DNA of 64,000 nt, taken from assembly GCA_900111435.1 (NCBI GenBank), contig FOIY01000002.1, positions 372,001 through 436,000 of the forward strand, given 5' to 3'. Shown here in pieces: positions 8,374 through 17,609 of this stretch; the stretch's first letter is position 1; every line of letters starts with the position of its first letter. This DNA comes from Ruminococcaceae bacterium KH2T8. Lineage in GTDB: Bacteria > Bacillota > Clostridia > Saccharofermentanales > Saccharofermentanaceae. The notes below the pieces were generated by a model. It saw only the letters and a list, made by a program, of their open reading frames with translations. It did no database searches and was not told where the DNA came from. The position numbers and the translations under genes are program-made.

Positions 8374-9486
8374 TCATGCGCCCATCATCTGTACCGTAAC
8401 GCATGAAATTATAAAGAAAGCTAATATGCCATAGAATGCCGGGCTTGTAAGGAAATATCCAAATGTGAGTTTCTTATCGGATTTCTCAAGAAGAGCAACC
8501 TCTTCCTCTGTTACCGGCTTATTAACGATCGCATATGCTTTCGCTTTTTCCTTTTCAGACTTATTGCTGATAACAAGATAAGCAATAAGTGATAGAACAC
8601 CGACGATAGTTATGATAACAGTTGCGATGATCTCGAATCTCTCAAACTGTGCTTCCGTCATCTTTTCACCAATAGCCATAGTAATGACTGCCAGGGAGTT
8701 ATTTGCGATATGCATAAGTGTAGAAGGGATGATGGATCCCGACTTATATGTCACATATCCAAGGAGCAGTCCGAGGATAAATGCATTAAAGAACTGCGAG
8801 ATATTAAGATGGAAGATACCGAATATAAAAGCAGATACGAATATTCCGAACTTGGGAGATATATGGCTTCCTAATGTCTGGATAGCACCCCTGCAGAGAA
8901 GTTCCTCAAAGAACGGTCCGAGGATACATACATATGAAACAGAAAGGACGCTCAGAAAGACATTGTCTGAGAATACCCCGCTCGAGATCGAATCAGAGAT
9001 CTGCTCACTTGATGCCGAGAAGATCGATTCAAAGATACTCATGATGATAGAATCAATGTTAGAAAGTCCGAGTGTTGCAAATACCGCGAGAATTATCATC
9101 GGAACTGACATATCAGGTTTCTTGAGATAATCCTTGAAAGATGCTGCTTTCGTAACCTTAAGAGAGATAAAAGCCGACAGGGGATTGGCAATGATATAGG
9201 CTACTGCAGCTATAGGGATAGCATAGACCATGATACTGTTCATAGAGAATGAATCTGGCATCTCACTTGCAACTCCTCCTGCAGCTTTTAAAGCATCAGC
9301 TTCTTTGATAGCCTCAGCTATAACGACAAGGAGCATAAGAGCCATTGAAATTCCTTGGGAAAGGATCATCTGGATACCGATACAGTACCATGACCAATCG
9401 TAACGCTTTTTGATCTTAGTGGCTATCGCTTTCTTTTCCTTATCACCGATAGCCGGTTGTGTCTCTATGGTATTGGTGTTTTCCAT
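8374..9486 (-). CDS. CPBP family intramembrane metalloprotease
   Basis: A 370-residue polytopic membrane protein of the CPBP (CAAX protease and bacteriocin-processing, Abi) family. The conserved intramembrane motifs are present: EExxxR at 194-199 (EELLCR), FxxxH at 222-226 (FGIFH) and HxxxN at about 259-263 (HIANN). The N-terminal 30 residues and the C-terminal segment before the last helix are cytosolic and basic. Bacterial members are involved in prenyl-protein-like processing, bacteriocin self-immunity or unknown signalling; no bacteriocin gene is near. An AGGAGG site precedes the ATG. It is monocistronic. Confidence 0.88.
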   Translation of the reverse strand: MENTNTIETQPAIGDKEKKAIATKIKKRYDWSWYCIGIQMILSQGISMALMLLVVIAEAIKEADALKAAGGVASEMPDSFSMNSIMVYAIPIAAVAYIIANPLSAFISLKVTKAASFKDYLKKPDMSVPMIILAVFATLGLSNIDSIIMSIFESIFSASSEQISDSISSGVFSDNVFLSVLSVSYVCILGPFFEELLCRGAIQTLGSHISPKFGIFVSAFIFGIFHLNISQFFNAFILGLLLGYVTYKSGSIIPSTLMHIANNSLAVITMAIGEKMTEAQFERFEIIATVIITIVGVLSLIAYLVISNKSEKEKAKAYAIVNKPVTEEEVALLEKSDKKLTFGYFLTSPAFYGILAFFIISCVTVQMMGA

Positions 9487-9608
9487 AAGAGCCTCCTCAT
9501 ATATATTTAACTATTACTATATAAGAACTGAATAAAAAGCTAATAAACCATATATTAAGAAATGTTAAAGAAAAAGAGACCGTCTTGAGATTTGTAACAA
9601 AACTCTCG

Positions 9609-9637
9609 TTGCAATTTCGGGTGCAAAAGCATAGACT
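9609..9637 (+). promoter_or_regulatory. Putative pyr operon promoter
   Basis: TTGCAA (9609-9614) and TAGACT (9632-9637) are separated by 17 bp; each matches consensus at four of six positions. The position fits a transcript that carries the PyrR attenuator just downstream. Confidence 0.4.
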
Positions 9638-9647
9638 TGAAGAGTAG

Positions 9648-9770
9648 ATCTTTAAGCGATCCGGCGAGGTCGTAAGATTCGTGATAATTCAAGTCATATA
9701 TCTTTATATATGACGGGCATAACGTAATCTTTTATCGTCGGGAAGCATATATTTCCGGCGTTTTTGTTTG
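9648..9770 (+). promoter_or_regulatory. PyrR-dependent attenuator (pyr leader)
   Basis: A PyrR-binding loop lies at 9648-9678. Outer stem ATCTT (9648-9652)/AAGAT (9674-9678), inner stem CGA (9657-9659)/TCG (9670-9672), and the segment GATCCGGCGAGGTC (9658-9671) fit the known ARUCCNGNGAGGYU consensus. A second hairpin GTCATATA/TATATGAC (9693-9714) follows. The terminator is at 9736-9760 (nine pairs including G-T, loop 9745-9751), ending TTTTTGTTTG. With UMP bound, PyrR should stabilise the first loop and allow termination before pyrR. The exact antiterminator pairing was not modelled. Confidence 0.85.
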
Positions 9771-9791
9771 CGCCGAATCAAGGAGGTTAAG

Positions 9792-10340
9792 ATGTCTGAG
9801 AAAACCGTTCCCATCATGTCACAGGCTGATGTACAACGCGCACTTATCAGGATCTCGCACGAGATAGTCGAGCGAAATCAGGGTCTTGATGACGTCGCAC
9901 TCATCGGTATCCAGAGAAGAGGAGTACCGATGGCAAAGGCTATTCGCCAGTATCTCGAGGAGATTGAGAAGGTGAAGGTGCCTCTCGGTATCCTTGATAT
10001 CACATTCTACAGGGACGATCTTTCAATGCTCTCAGCACATCCCGTTGTTAACGGTACTGATATTCCTTTCGATGTTAACGGCAAGAAGATTATCGTTGTT
10101 GACGACGTTCTCTTCACCGGAAGGACGATCAGATCCGCTATCGACAATATATTCGATATGGGAAGACCCGACTGCATCCAGCTTGCGATCCTCGTTGACA
10201 GAGGTCACAGACAGCTTCCTTTCAGAGCTGATTATGTAGGAAAGAATGTTCCTACATCCATACATGAGCATATCAAAGTTGAACTTGATGAAGTAGACGG
10301 CAAGACTCAGGTCTTGCTCCTTAAGGAGGACGAAGCATAA
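9792..10340 (+). CDS. pyrR: Bifunctional pyr operon regulator / uracil phosphoribosyltransferase
   Basis: PyrR binds pyr mRNA leaders in response to UMP/UTP versus PRPP and can also make UMP from uracil and PRPP. The 182-residue product has the type I PRTase PRPP loop DDVLFTGRT (104-112) and the RRG motif in its N-terminal third. The start is the ATG at 9792, 5 nt after AGGAGG; an in-frame TTG at 9768 lies inside the terminator and is rejected. It is the first gene of the operon, directly behind its own RNA target. Its stop overlaps the pyrB start by one base (TAATG). Confidence 0.95.
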   Translation: MSEKTVPIMSQADVQRALIRISHEIVERNQGLDDVALIGIQRRGVPMAKAIRQYLEEIEKVKVPLGILDITFYRDDLSMLSAHPVVNGTDIPFDVNGKKIIVVDDVLFTGRTIRSAIDNIFDMGRPDCIQLAILVDRGHRQLPFRADYVGKNVPTSIHEHIKVELDEVDGKTQVLLLKEDEA

Positions 10341-11269
10341 TGGGACTTAAGAGCAAAGACCTTCTCGGAATGAAGCAGCTTACACCCGAGGAGATCATGG
10401 AGATACTTGATACGGCAAAGACTATGAAGCTTGTCATATCATCTGCAAATAAGAAGACTAGCCACCTTCAGGGCAAGTCGGTAGTTACACTCTTTTATGA
10501 GAACAGTACGAGAACAAGGCTTTCTTTCGAGCTCGCATCAAAGTATATGGGTTCGGCATCAGCCAATATCTCTGCTACGGGTTCGTCGGTTGCAAAGGGA
10601 GAATCACTCCTTGATACTGCCAGAACGATCGACATGATGGGAACAGACATCATCATCATGCGCCATCCTCAGTCCGGCGCACCTCATTCAATAGCCAATA
10701 AGATCAATGCATCAGTAGTAAATGCCGGTGACGGTATGAATGAACATCCGACACAGGCACTGCTCGATATGCTTACTATGTACGAAAGATTTGATACGTT
10801 TGAAGGCAAGAATATCGCTATATGCGGTGACGTTTATCACAGCCGTGTCGTAAGATCCAATGCAATCGGTCTTGCAAAGCTCGGCGCTAACGTCAGTGTT
10901 TACGGTCCCAGGACCATGATGCCTATCGGTATCGAGAAGATGGGCGTAAGAGTAGCTTCTTCCGTAGCCGATTGTGTTAAGGATGCAGATGCGGTTATGG
11001 GTCTTCGCGTACAGCTCGAAAGACAGAAGAGCTCACTGTTTCCTTCTGTTGCCGAGTATGCAAAGTTCTATGCAATCACCCCTGAGATGCTTAAGCTCGC
11101 AAAGCCCGATGCATTCCTCATGCACCCCGGTCCTTGCAATCACGGTGTTGAGCTTCCTACGGCGGTTTACGACTGCGATCAGTCGGTCATAAACGAACAG
11201 GTAACCAACGGTGTTGCCGTAAGAATGGCAGTATTGTATCTGCTCATGGCAAGGAGGAACAACCTTTAA
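10340..11269 (+). CDS. pyrB: Aspartate carbamoyltransferase catalytic subunit
   Basis: Carries out carbamoyl phosphate + aspartate to carbamoyl aspartate, the committed pyrimidine step. The 309-residue length fits the family; the carbamoyl-phosphate loop STRTR is at 56-60 and HPTQALLD is present in mid-protein. No pyrI regulatory subunit is found in this operon, as in Bacillus, so it is probably an unregulated trimer with control at the mRNA level by PyrR. Start and stop overlap both neighbours by one base, indicating translational coupling. Confidence 0.97.
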   Translation: MGLKSKDLLGMKQLTPEEIMEILDTAKTMKLVISSANKKTSHLQGKSVVTLFYENSTRTRLSFELASKYMGSASANISATGSSVAKGESLLDTARTIDMMGTDIIIMRHPQSGAPHSIANKINASVVNAGDGMNEHPTQALLDMLTMYERFDTFEGKNIAICGDVYHSRVVRSNAIGLAKLGANVSVYGPRTMMPIGIEKMGVRVASSVADCVKDADAVMGLRVQLERQKSSLFPSVAEYAKFYAITPEMLKLAKPDAFLMHPGPCNHGVELPTAVYDCDQSVINEQVTNGVAVRMAVLYLLMARRNNL

Positions 11270-12525
11270 TGAAGACTATTATCAAGAATTGTAAAGTACA
11301 TGCTTCAGACAAGACGGAGCTTTATATCGCTGACGGAAAGTTCGCTGAGGCTTTCGCAGAGAGCGAAGCTGATGAGATCATCGACGCTAAGGGAAATACA
11401 GTTTTTCCCGGACTTGTTGATATCCACGTTCACTTAAGGGAACCCGGATATGAGTATAAGGAAGATGTCGCAACAGGTACTGCTGCAGCTGCAAGAGGCG
11501 GCTTTACTGCAGTTGCTTGTATGCCCAATACTAATCCCGTTTGTGATAATGCAGCAGTAGTAAACGGTATCATCAACAGAGCAAAGGAGGTAGGCAAATG
11601 CCGCGTATATCCTATCGGTGCTGCTACAAAGCAGATCGGTGATACGGAGCTTGCCGAGATCGGCCTTATGAAAGAGGCAGGTATCGTTGCAGTATCAGAT
11701 GACGGAAAGCCGATCCCTACCGCCGGCATGATGAGAAAGGTCCTCGAGTACGCTTCAGACTTCGATATCCCCGTACTTAATCACTGTGAAGAGAAGTCTC
11801 TCGGTGAAGGCGCAATGAATGAAGGCGAGATCTCTACGGCTATCGGTATCAGAGGATGCTCCACAGCCGCAGAGGATATCATGATCAGCAGAGACATCAT
11901 CCTTGCAGAATACCTGAACGTTCCTGTACATATCTGCCACGTAAGTACGCTTGGCGGTGTAAGGATGATCAGGGATGCTAAGAAGAGAGGCGTTAAGGTT
12001 ACTGCCGAGACATGCCCTCATTATTTCACTCTTACTGATAAGGCTTGCGAAGAGTATGACACTAACGCTAAGATGCATCCTCCGCTCAGAACTGAGGAGC
12101 ACAGACTCGCGATCATCGAAGGCATCAAGGACGGTACTATCGACTGCATCGTTACAGATCACGCTCCTCATCATCAGGATGATAAGGAAGTAGAGTTCTC
12201 TCATGCCGCTAACGGTATCGTAGGACTTGAGAGCTCGTTCGCTCTCGGTTACACTTATCTGGTAAAGACCGGTGAGATCACTATCGAAAAGCTCATCGAA
12301 CTCATGTGCTATAACCCTTCCAATATCTTAAAGCTCGGAAGAGGCGGCATGGAGATCGGTGATGACGCGGATCTTACTATCATGGATCTTGACCATGAGT
12401 TTACTTTCGATAAGAACAAGATGCTCACGAAGGGCAGAAACACTCCTTTCGACGGATGGAAGCTCTATGGTGAGACACAGCTTACGATGATGGGAGGAAA
12501 GAAGACATATGAAAAACTTTGCTGA
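11269..12525 (+). CDS. pyrC: Dihydroorotase
   Basis: Zinc amidohydrolase that closes carbamoyl aspartate to dihydroorotate. At 418 residues it is the long class I type. The metal motif HxH is at H53-V-H55 within DIHVHLREPG, and the later metal and catalytic region DHAPHH is present. It shares a TAATGA junction with pyrB and overlaps pyrF by 17 bp, placing it firmly in the operon. Confidence 0.96.
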   Translation: MKTIIKNCKVHASDKTELYIADGKFAEAFAESEADEIIDAKGNTVFPGLVDIHVHLREPGYEYKEDVATGTAAAARGGFTAVACMPNTNPVCDNAAVVNGIINRAKEVGKCRVYPIGAATKQIGDTELAEIGLMKEAGIVAVSDDGKPIPTAGMMRKVLEYASDFDIPVLNHCEEKSLGEGAMNEGEISTAIGIRGCSTAAEDIMISRDIILAEYLNVPVHICHVSTLGGVRMIRDAKKRGVKVTAETCPHYFTLTDKACEEYDTNAKMHPPLRTEEHRLAIIEGIKDGTIDCIVTDHAPHHQDDKEVEFSHAANGIVGLESSFALGYTYLVKTGEITIEKLIELMCYNPSNILKLGRGGMEIGDDADLTIMDLDHEFTFDKNKMLTKGRNTPFDGWKLYGETQLTMMGGKKTYEKLC

Positions 12526-13459
12526 TGCACTTACAAACAGGATCAAGGAGCTTGATAACCCTACTGTTATGGGTCTTGATCCCAAGCTTGAATATATCCC
12601 GATAGATATCGTCTCGAAGTGGGTACAGGAATATCCCAACGATAACGATACTTCAACGGCTGAGGCTATCTATGAGTTCAACTGCTGCCTGATCGATGCT
12701 GTATGTGACATCATCCCTGCAGTAAAGCCTCAGATTGCTTATTACGAGATGTACGGTCTTAAGGGTATCGAAGTATTTAAGAGAACATGTGATTATGCCA
12801 GATCCAAGGGCATGATCGTTATCGCAGATGCCAAGAGAAACGATATCGGTTCTACGGCTACTGCTTATGCCGAGGCCCTTATCGGAAAGACTCAGCTTAC
12901 AGACGGTGTTGTTGAAGTCAAGTTCGGTGCAGATGCTGTTACGGTAAACGGTTATCTCGGAATCGACGGCGTTCAGCCTTTCATCGACGTATGTAAGAGG
13001 GACGGAAGAGGTATCTTCACACTCGTAAGAACATCTAACCCTTCCGCAGGCGATCTTCAGGACTTGAAGCTAGAAGACGGAAGAACTGTATACCAGGCAA
13101 TGGCTGATAACGTTCAGGCTTGGGGTAAGGATCTTATCGGTGAGAACGGCTTCTCATCCGTTGGTGCCGTAGTCGGTGCTACGGTTCCCGAGCAGGCTGT
13201 TGAAGCTCGTAAGAGAATGCCTAATGCTCTTATCCTTGTACCCGGTTACGGCGCACAGGGTGCAGGTCCCGATGCAGCAGTAGCTTCTTTCACTAAGGAA
13301 GGAACTGGTTCTATCGTTAATGCTTCCAGAAGCCTTATGTGCGCATGGAAGAAGAGAGAAGACTTGAAGCCCAAGGATTTTGCTATGGCAACAAGAGAGG
13401 AAGCTACAGATATGAGACTTAAGCTCACTCTCGCATTGAAGGACAGAAAGTACGTATGA
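12509..13459 (+). CDS. pyrF: Orotidine 5'-phosphate decarboxylase (type 2)
   Basis: Converts OMP to UMP. The catalytic DxKxxD set is in DAKRNDIGST (D107, K109, D112). At 316 residues it is longer than the type 1 enzyme (about 230), matching the type 2 group found in clostridia and actinobacteria. GGAGG lies ahead of the ATG inside the end of pyrC, and the 3' end overlaps pyrK (ATGA). The order F-K-D differs from Bacillus K-D-F-E. Confidence 0.95.
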   Translation: MKNFADALTNRIKELDNPTVMGLDPKLEYIPIDIVSKWVQEYPNDNDTSTAEAIYEFNCCLIDAVCDIIPAVKPQIAYYEMYGLKGIEVFKRTCDYARSKGMIVIADAKRNDIGSTATAYAEALIGKTQLTDGVVEVKFGADAVTVNGYLGIDGVQPFIDVCKRDGRGIFTLVRTSNPSAGDLQDLKLEDGRTVYQAMADNVQAWGKDLIGENGFSSVGAVVGATVPEQAVEARKRMPNALILVPGYGAQGAGPDAAVASFTKEGTGSIVNASRSLMCAWKKREDLKPKDFAMATREEATDMRLKLTLALKDRKYV

Positions 13460-14220
13460 TGAAGGAATATTCTTGCAAAGTCATCTCGAAGCAGATGCTC
13501 AACAGCGATACTGCATTTATCGAGATCGAATGTCCCGATATCGCGGTTTCTGCTCGCCCGGGACAATTCGTCAACATCTCCTGTTCCAGATTCTTAAAGA
13601 GACCTTTCGGTATCGCTTCTTGTGACAGTTCAAAAGGTACATTTAAGATCGGTGTAAAGGTAGTAGGTAAAGGCACTGCCGAGATCGCCGCTTTCGAGGC
13701 AGGGCAGGATGTAAATGTACTCGGTCCTCTCGGTAACGGTTTTACTGTTGATGAAGGAAAGAATTATATTCTCGTCGCAGGCGGAACCGGAGTATTCCCG
13801 ATCAATTTCGCGCATGAAGTCATGACTTCGAAAGGCATAGAACATACTGTAGTAGAAGGATTCAGATGTAAAGATCAGATCGTCCTGAATGATCCTTCGT
13901 ATATCCTTACGACAGATGCAGGTGATGCCGGGATCCACGGTAATTGCTGTAACGGTCTTGATACTATCGATGCCGATAAGCTCGACGGAGCAGAAGTACT
14001 TTGCGTAGGACCTCTTCCTATGATGAAGGCTGTCGGCAATTGGGCTTCTGCTCATGGTCTCAAGTCTTACGTTTCAATGGAACAGAGAATGGCATGCGGT
14101 ATCGGTATCTGCCTCGTATGCGTATGCAAGCTCAAGGCAGAAAAGAAAGGACAGGAATTCGAGCATGTAAGATGCTGTAAGGATGGTCCCGTATTTCCTT
14201 TTGAGGAGGTGGTATGGTGA
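13456..14220 (+). CDS. pyrK: Dihydroorotate dehydrogenase B, electron-transfer subunit
   Basis: PyrK carries FAD and a 2Fe-2S cluster and passes electrons from the PyrD subunit to NAD+. The 254-residue protein has the ferredoxin-reductase-like FAD fold, a GGTGVFP nucleotide motif in mid-protein, and a C-terminal Cys cluster (CGIGICLVC then a CC pair about 20 residues on) for the iron-sulfur centre. Either ATG at 13456 or 13459 may initiate. It overlaps pyrF by four bases and pyrD by seven. Confidence 0.95.
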   Translation: MMKEYSCKVISKQMLNSDTAFIEIECPDIAVSARPGQFVNISCSRFLKRPFGIASCDSSKGTFKIGVKVVGKGTAEIAAFEAGQDVNVLGPLGNGFTVDEGKNYILVAGGTGVFPINFAHEVMTSKGIEHTVVEGFRCKDQIVLNDPSYILTTDAGDAGIHGNCCNGLDTIDADKLDGAEVLCVGPLPMMKAVGNWASAHGLKSYVSMEQRMACGIGICLVCVCKLKAEKKGQEFEHVRCCKDGPVFPFEEVVW

Positions 14221-15134
14221 GTAACCCAATCAGCGTTAAGGTCGGTTCAGTTGAGCTTAAGAGCCCCATCATCCTAGCATCCGGAACATGTAACTTCGGT
14301 CATGAGCTTTCCGAGTATTATGATCTTTCTATCCTCGGCGGTTTATCTTCCAAAGGTCTTACCATAAGACCCAGAGTCGGTAATGAGGGAGTACGTGTAG
14401 CTGAAACTGCTGCAGGTATGCTCAATTCCGTCGGACTTCAGAACCCCGGCGTCGATTACTTTATCGAGCACGATCTCGACTATATGGATTCCTTAGGATG
14501 CGGCAGGATCATCAATGTTGCAGGACATTCTTTCGATGATTATGTAGCTATGATCGAAAAGCTCGATCCCCATAAGGATAAGATCGATGCACTTGAGATC
14601 AACCTTTCATGCCCCAATGTAAAGGCAGGTTGCATGAGCATCGGTTCTGATCCCGAACAGATCAAGCTGATCGTATCATCGCTTCGTGAAAGGACAGATC
14701 TTCCTTTATGGATCAAGCTCACGCCCAATGTAACTGATATTAAGGCAATGGCGTTGGCAGCACAGGAGGGCGGTGCTGATGCAGTCGTACTCATCAATAC
14801 GCTCCTCGGAATGGCTGTCGATATAAAGACCAGACGTCCGATACTCAAGAACAACACAGGCGGTTATTCAGGCCCGGCAATCAAACCCGTTGCCATCCGT
14901 ATGGTATCAGAGTGTTATCAGGTACTCGATATCCCGATCATAGGATGCGGCGGTATCATGAGCTACGAAGATGTTATCGAATTCATGATCGCCGGTGCTT
15001 CAGCTGTTGAGATAGGTACGGCATCACTCGTACATCCGACATGTCCCGTTGATATCACTGCTGATCTTAAGAAGTGGTGTGAGACAACAGGGGAAACACT
15101 CTCATCTCTTACCGGAACATTAAAGCTCTGGTGA
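14214..15134 (+). CDS. pyrD: Dihydroorotate dehydrogenase B, catalytic subunit
   Basis: The FMN subunit of the class 1B enzyme that oxidises dihydroorotate to orotate. The catalytic Cys lies in the NLSCPNVK motif and the phosphate-binding GCGGI segment is present near the C-terminus. The 306-residue length is normal. Pairing with pyrK shows that NAD+ rather than quinone or fumarate is the acceptor. GAGGAGG precedes the start; ATG at 14214 or GTG at 14217 is possible. This is the last gene of the operon; pyrE is 3.6 kb downstream in a separate unit. Confidence 0.96.
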   Translation: MVSNPISVKVGSVELKSPIILASGTCNFGHELSEYYDLSILGGLSSKGLTIRPRVGNEGVRVAETAAGMLNSVGLQNPGVDYFIEHDLDYMDSLGCGRIINVAGHSFDDYVAMIEKLDPHKDKIDALEINLSCPNVKAGCMSIGSDPEQIKLIVSSLRERTDLPLWIKLTPNVTDIKAMALAAQEGGADAVVLINTLLGMAVDIKTRRPILKNNTGGYSGPAIKPVAIRMVSECYQVLDIPIIGCGGIMSYEDVIEFMIAGASAVEIGTASLVHPTCPVDITADLKKWCETTGETLSSLTGTLKLW

Positions 15135-15165
15135 TGAACTGATCTAATGATCCGGACAAAAATTA

Positions 15166-15195
15166 AGAGGCAGTCAGTTGACTGCCTCTATTTAT
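15166..15195. terminator. Terminator of the pyr operon
   Basis: AGAGGCAGTC (15166-15175) and GACTGCCTCT (15180-15189) form a 10-bp stem with a four-base loop, followed by ATTTATTT. An AATTTTT tract on the minus strand means it may also end the convergent lipoprotein gene. Confidence 0.88.
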
Positions 15196-15238
15196 TTACA
15201 TTGAATCGCTTAAATTAGAAAGGAAGGATCAGCGATGA

Positions 15239-16087
15239 TCAATATTCAAGATACATAGCGGGGCGAACACCCTTTACATAAGTTACTGCGGAACACTCGC
15301 TGGCACTGAGGGAGCCGTACATTCCTGCTACACAAGCGTGGCTTCCGTCGGAACCGTTTGTTCTGAGCCACCAGTCGGAACCTTCAAGTCTTACGCAAGC
15401 TGTGCTGTAACCGTAGTTAACGAGAACCTGATTGTAATACTCTTCAGTTACGGGATAAGCAGAAGCGAGCTTCTTGCCCTTTGCCCAAGCTGTCGCTGCA
15501 CTGATGAGATACTGACTGTATCCGGAGTTGGAATCATCAGACCATGTATTGAAAGCGAAATATGTTCTTGCTTCATCAAAGCTGAGGCAGAAGATATTAT
15601 CACTTGTACCTGCACCTGCTGCAGTTCCGTAGTAGGGGTTACCGGGATTATCGATTACCGTAAGAGCAATGCTGTTTCTCTCGGAATCAGTAAAAGCTGT
15701 ATTATAGAAATCATTATTGAGCCATGTTCTGATATCGGAATACTCCCAGACTGTTGTAGACTCTGAATAACGCATCCAGTCAAGAACTTCCTTACTGATA
15801 ACGAGAACCTTACCGTCTTCGTTAGAAAGAACGAGCCATTCGATATCCTCTTCACCGTTGGAAGCTACATTGTCCTGCTCATACTTACCGAATACGATGA
15901 TGTCGCCGGGCTTTGCTTCACTGATGTTGGCTGTTCCGTTAAATGTTCTGGATACCTGTGCTGCTACTGTAGGGACGGAAGAAGAAGATTCTTCAGTTTC
16001 TTTGTTACAAGCTGCAATGCTGAAAAGAAAGCCTGCGCTCATGATTACTGACAATACCTTAACACTGAAATCTTTGATGTTCCGCAT
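15239..16087 (-). CDS. Secreted lipoprotein with DUF6273-type domain
   Basis: A 282-residue exported protein with a type II signal peptide; the lipobox IAAC puts the lipidated Cys at 27, followed by an acidic and serine-rich linker. The rest resembles the DUF6273 / FISUMP-like fold common in gut Firmicutes surface proteins: GDIIVFGKYEQ, a WLVL segment, and a final SDWWLRTNG...GVRPAMYL signature. Function is unknown; such domains are usually extracellular. The ATG at 16087 has AAGGAG 9 nt upstream; an in-frame earlier start at 16114 is rejected. It is monocistronic, with an extended -10 TGATATATT on minus near 16152. Confidence 0.8.
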   Translation of the reverse strand: MRNIKDFSVKVLSVIMSAGFLFSIAACNKETEESSSSVPTVAAQVSRTFNGTANISEAKPGDIIVFGKYEQDNVASNGEEDIEWLVLSNEDGKVLVISKEVLDWMRYSESTTVWEYSDIRTWLNNDFYNTAFTDSERNSIALTVIDNPGNPYYGTAAGAGTSDNIFCLSFDEARTYFAFNTWSDDSNSGYSQYLISAATAWAKGKKLASAYPVTEEYYNQVLVNYGYSTACVRLEGSDWWLRTNGSDGSHACVAGMYGSLSASECSAVTYVKGVRPAMYLEY

Positions 16088-16268
16088 TCGTAAACTCTCC
16101 TTAGAATGACTCAAATTTACCTACTTCTTTATTGACCGCCTTTAATATATCACAGTAAATGTGAAATGTTTTGCCATAATCTGTTAGTGTTTTTCACAAA
16201 ATAGATAACCTCAAACGGGATCTTGTTATATAATGAATCAAGAAACTTATTTTTAGGAGTTGGTTTCT

Positions 16269-17591
16269 ATGAGCAAATTCAGACAACAACACATGTCAGT
16301 CATGTGGCATGACATATCAGATAAGAACAGTGACAAACCCGCTGTTAACGCTTCGTTACCTGAAAAAGCGGGTCTTGTTGGAAGAGTAGGTCTGATGCTC
16401 CTCTCGGTCGGTGCAGGTGCATTTCGTGTCAGAGCTGCTATGAACAAAATATCAAGAGCTCTTAACATAACATGCAATGCCGATATCGGTATCAAATCGA
16501 TAGAGTATACCTGTCTCGAGGGTTCTGAATCATGTACTAACGCCTTATCTAATGTTACTTATGGCGTAAATACGGATAAACTTCATTATCTCGAATACTT
16601 CTGTGACGGATTTACCGAAAGAGTCGACAGATACTCGATAGATCAATTCCACACTATGCTCGACACGATCCAGAAGGGGAAAGGAAACTACAGCCTTATT
16701 CTGTCATCTCTTGCATCGGGCATGGCATGCGCCGCTTTCGCATTTCTTCTCGGCGGACACATTATTGACATAATCTGCTCTTTCTTTGCCGCTACAGCCG
16801 GCTTTGCTATTCGAAAGACACTCCTTAAAAGGCATATTACTTTATTCGGCAATGTAAGTGCCGCCGTGCTTGTCTCGTGCCTCGTTTATATCCTTTCCGT
16901 AAAGCTCATAGACGTGATCATCGGGGCACCTTATGATTATCAGGCCGGATATATATGTTCCGTCTTATTCGTGATACCCGGATTTCCTCTTATAACCGGA
17001 GGGATTGATCTTGCTAAGCTCGACTTGAGGTCGGGAATAGAGAGGATCACATATGCTGCTCTGATCATTGCAGTTGCTGCTACGACGTGTGCTTTCGCAG
17101 CTGCGTTATTCAATTTCTGTCCGGAGGAATTCACCAGCTACAGTATCGATGCTACGATCAAATATCTTCTAATCATGCTCACGAGCTTTATCGGGGTCTT
17201 CGGATTCTCGATACTCTTTAACAGTACACCTAAGATGGCTGCAACGGCAGGTCTTATAGGAATGGTCGCTAACACCTTGAGATTATTCCTCATAAATCAG
17301 GTAGGACTGGGTGTAAGCATCGCCGCTTTCTGCGGTGCGCTCACTGCCGGACTTCTCGCATCATCCATCAAGCGCTTCATCGGATTTCCCAGGATAACGC
17401 TTACCGTTCCTTCGATAGTTATAATGGTTCCCGGTATGTTCATGTATAAGAGTGTCTATTACATTTCTACAGGAGCGTTTTCGACAGGTGTTGACTGGTT
17501 CGGCAAAGCACTCATAATCGTTGTGTCATTACCATTGGGATTAGTATTTGCAAGGATACTTACAGACAGAAACTTCAGACAGTCAAGTTAA
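16269..17591 (+). CDS. Threonine/serine exporter (ThrE) family protein
   Basis: A 440-residue membrane protein with a soluble N-terminal domain of about 130 residues (DUF1212 / YjjP-like) followed by roughly nine to ten hydrophobic segments, matching the fused ThrE architecture (YjjP plus YjjB in one chain). The family exports threonine, serine or related small molecules, though substrate in this organism is unproven. The ATG at 16269 has AGGAG 9 nt upstream; an in-frame TTG at 16260 is rejected. A TATAAT lies at 16229-16234. Confidence 0.8.
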   Translation: MSKFRQQHMSVMWHDISDKNSDKPAVNASLPEKAGLVGRVGLMLLSVGAGAFRVRAAMNKISRALNITCNADIGIKSIEYTCLEGSESCTNALSNVTYGVNTDKLHYLEYFCDGFTERVDRYSIDQFHTMLDTIQKGKGNYSLILSSLASGMACAAFAFLLGGHIIDIICSFFAATAGFAIRKTLLKRHITLFGNVSAAVLVSCLVYILSVKLIDVIIGAPYDYQAGYICSVLFVIPGFPLITGGIDLAKLDLRSGIERITYAALIIAVAATTCAFAAALFNFCPEEFTSYSIDATIKYLLIMLTSFIGVFGFSILFNSTPKMAATAGLIGMVANTLRLFLINQVGLGVSIAAFCGALTAGLLASSIKRFIGFPRITLTVPSIVIMVPGMFMYKSVYYISTGAFSTGVDWFGKALIIVVSLPLGLVFARILTDRNFRQSS

Positions 17592-17602
17592 TGTGATATA
17601 AT
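17574..17602 (+). promoter_or_regulatory. Extended -10 promoter directly before the next ATG
   Basis: TTCAGA (17574-17579) and TATAAT (17597-17602) are spaced by 17 bp, with the TG of an extended -10 at 17594-17595. Seven bases separate the -10 from the ATG at 17610, so transcription should begin at about the start codon. It overlaps the 3' end of the ThrE-like gene. Confidence 0.55.
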
Positions 17603-17609
17603 CACTTCC

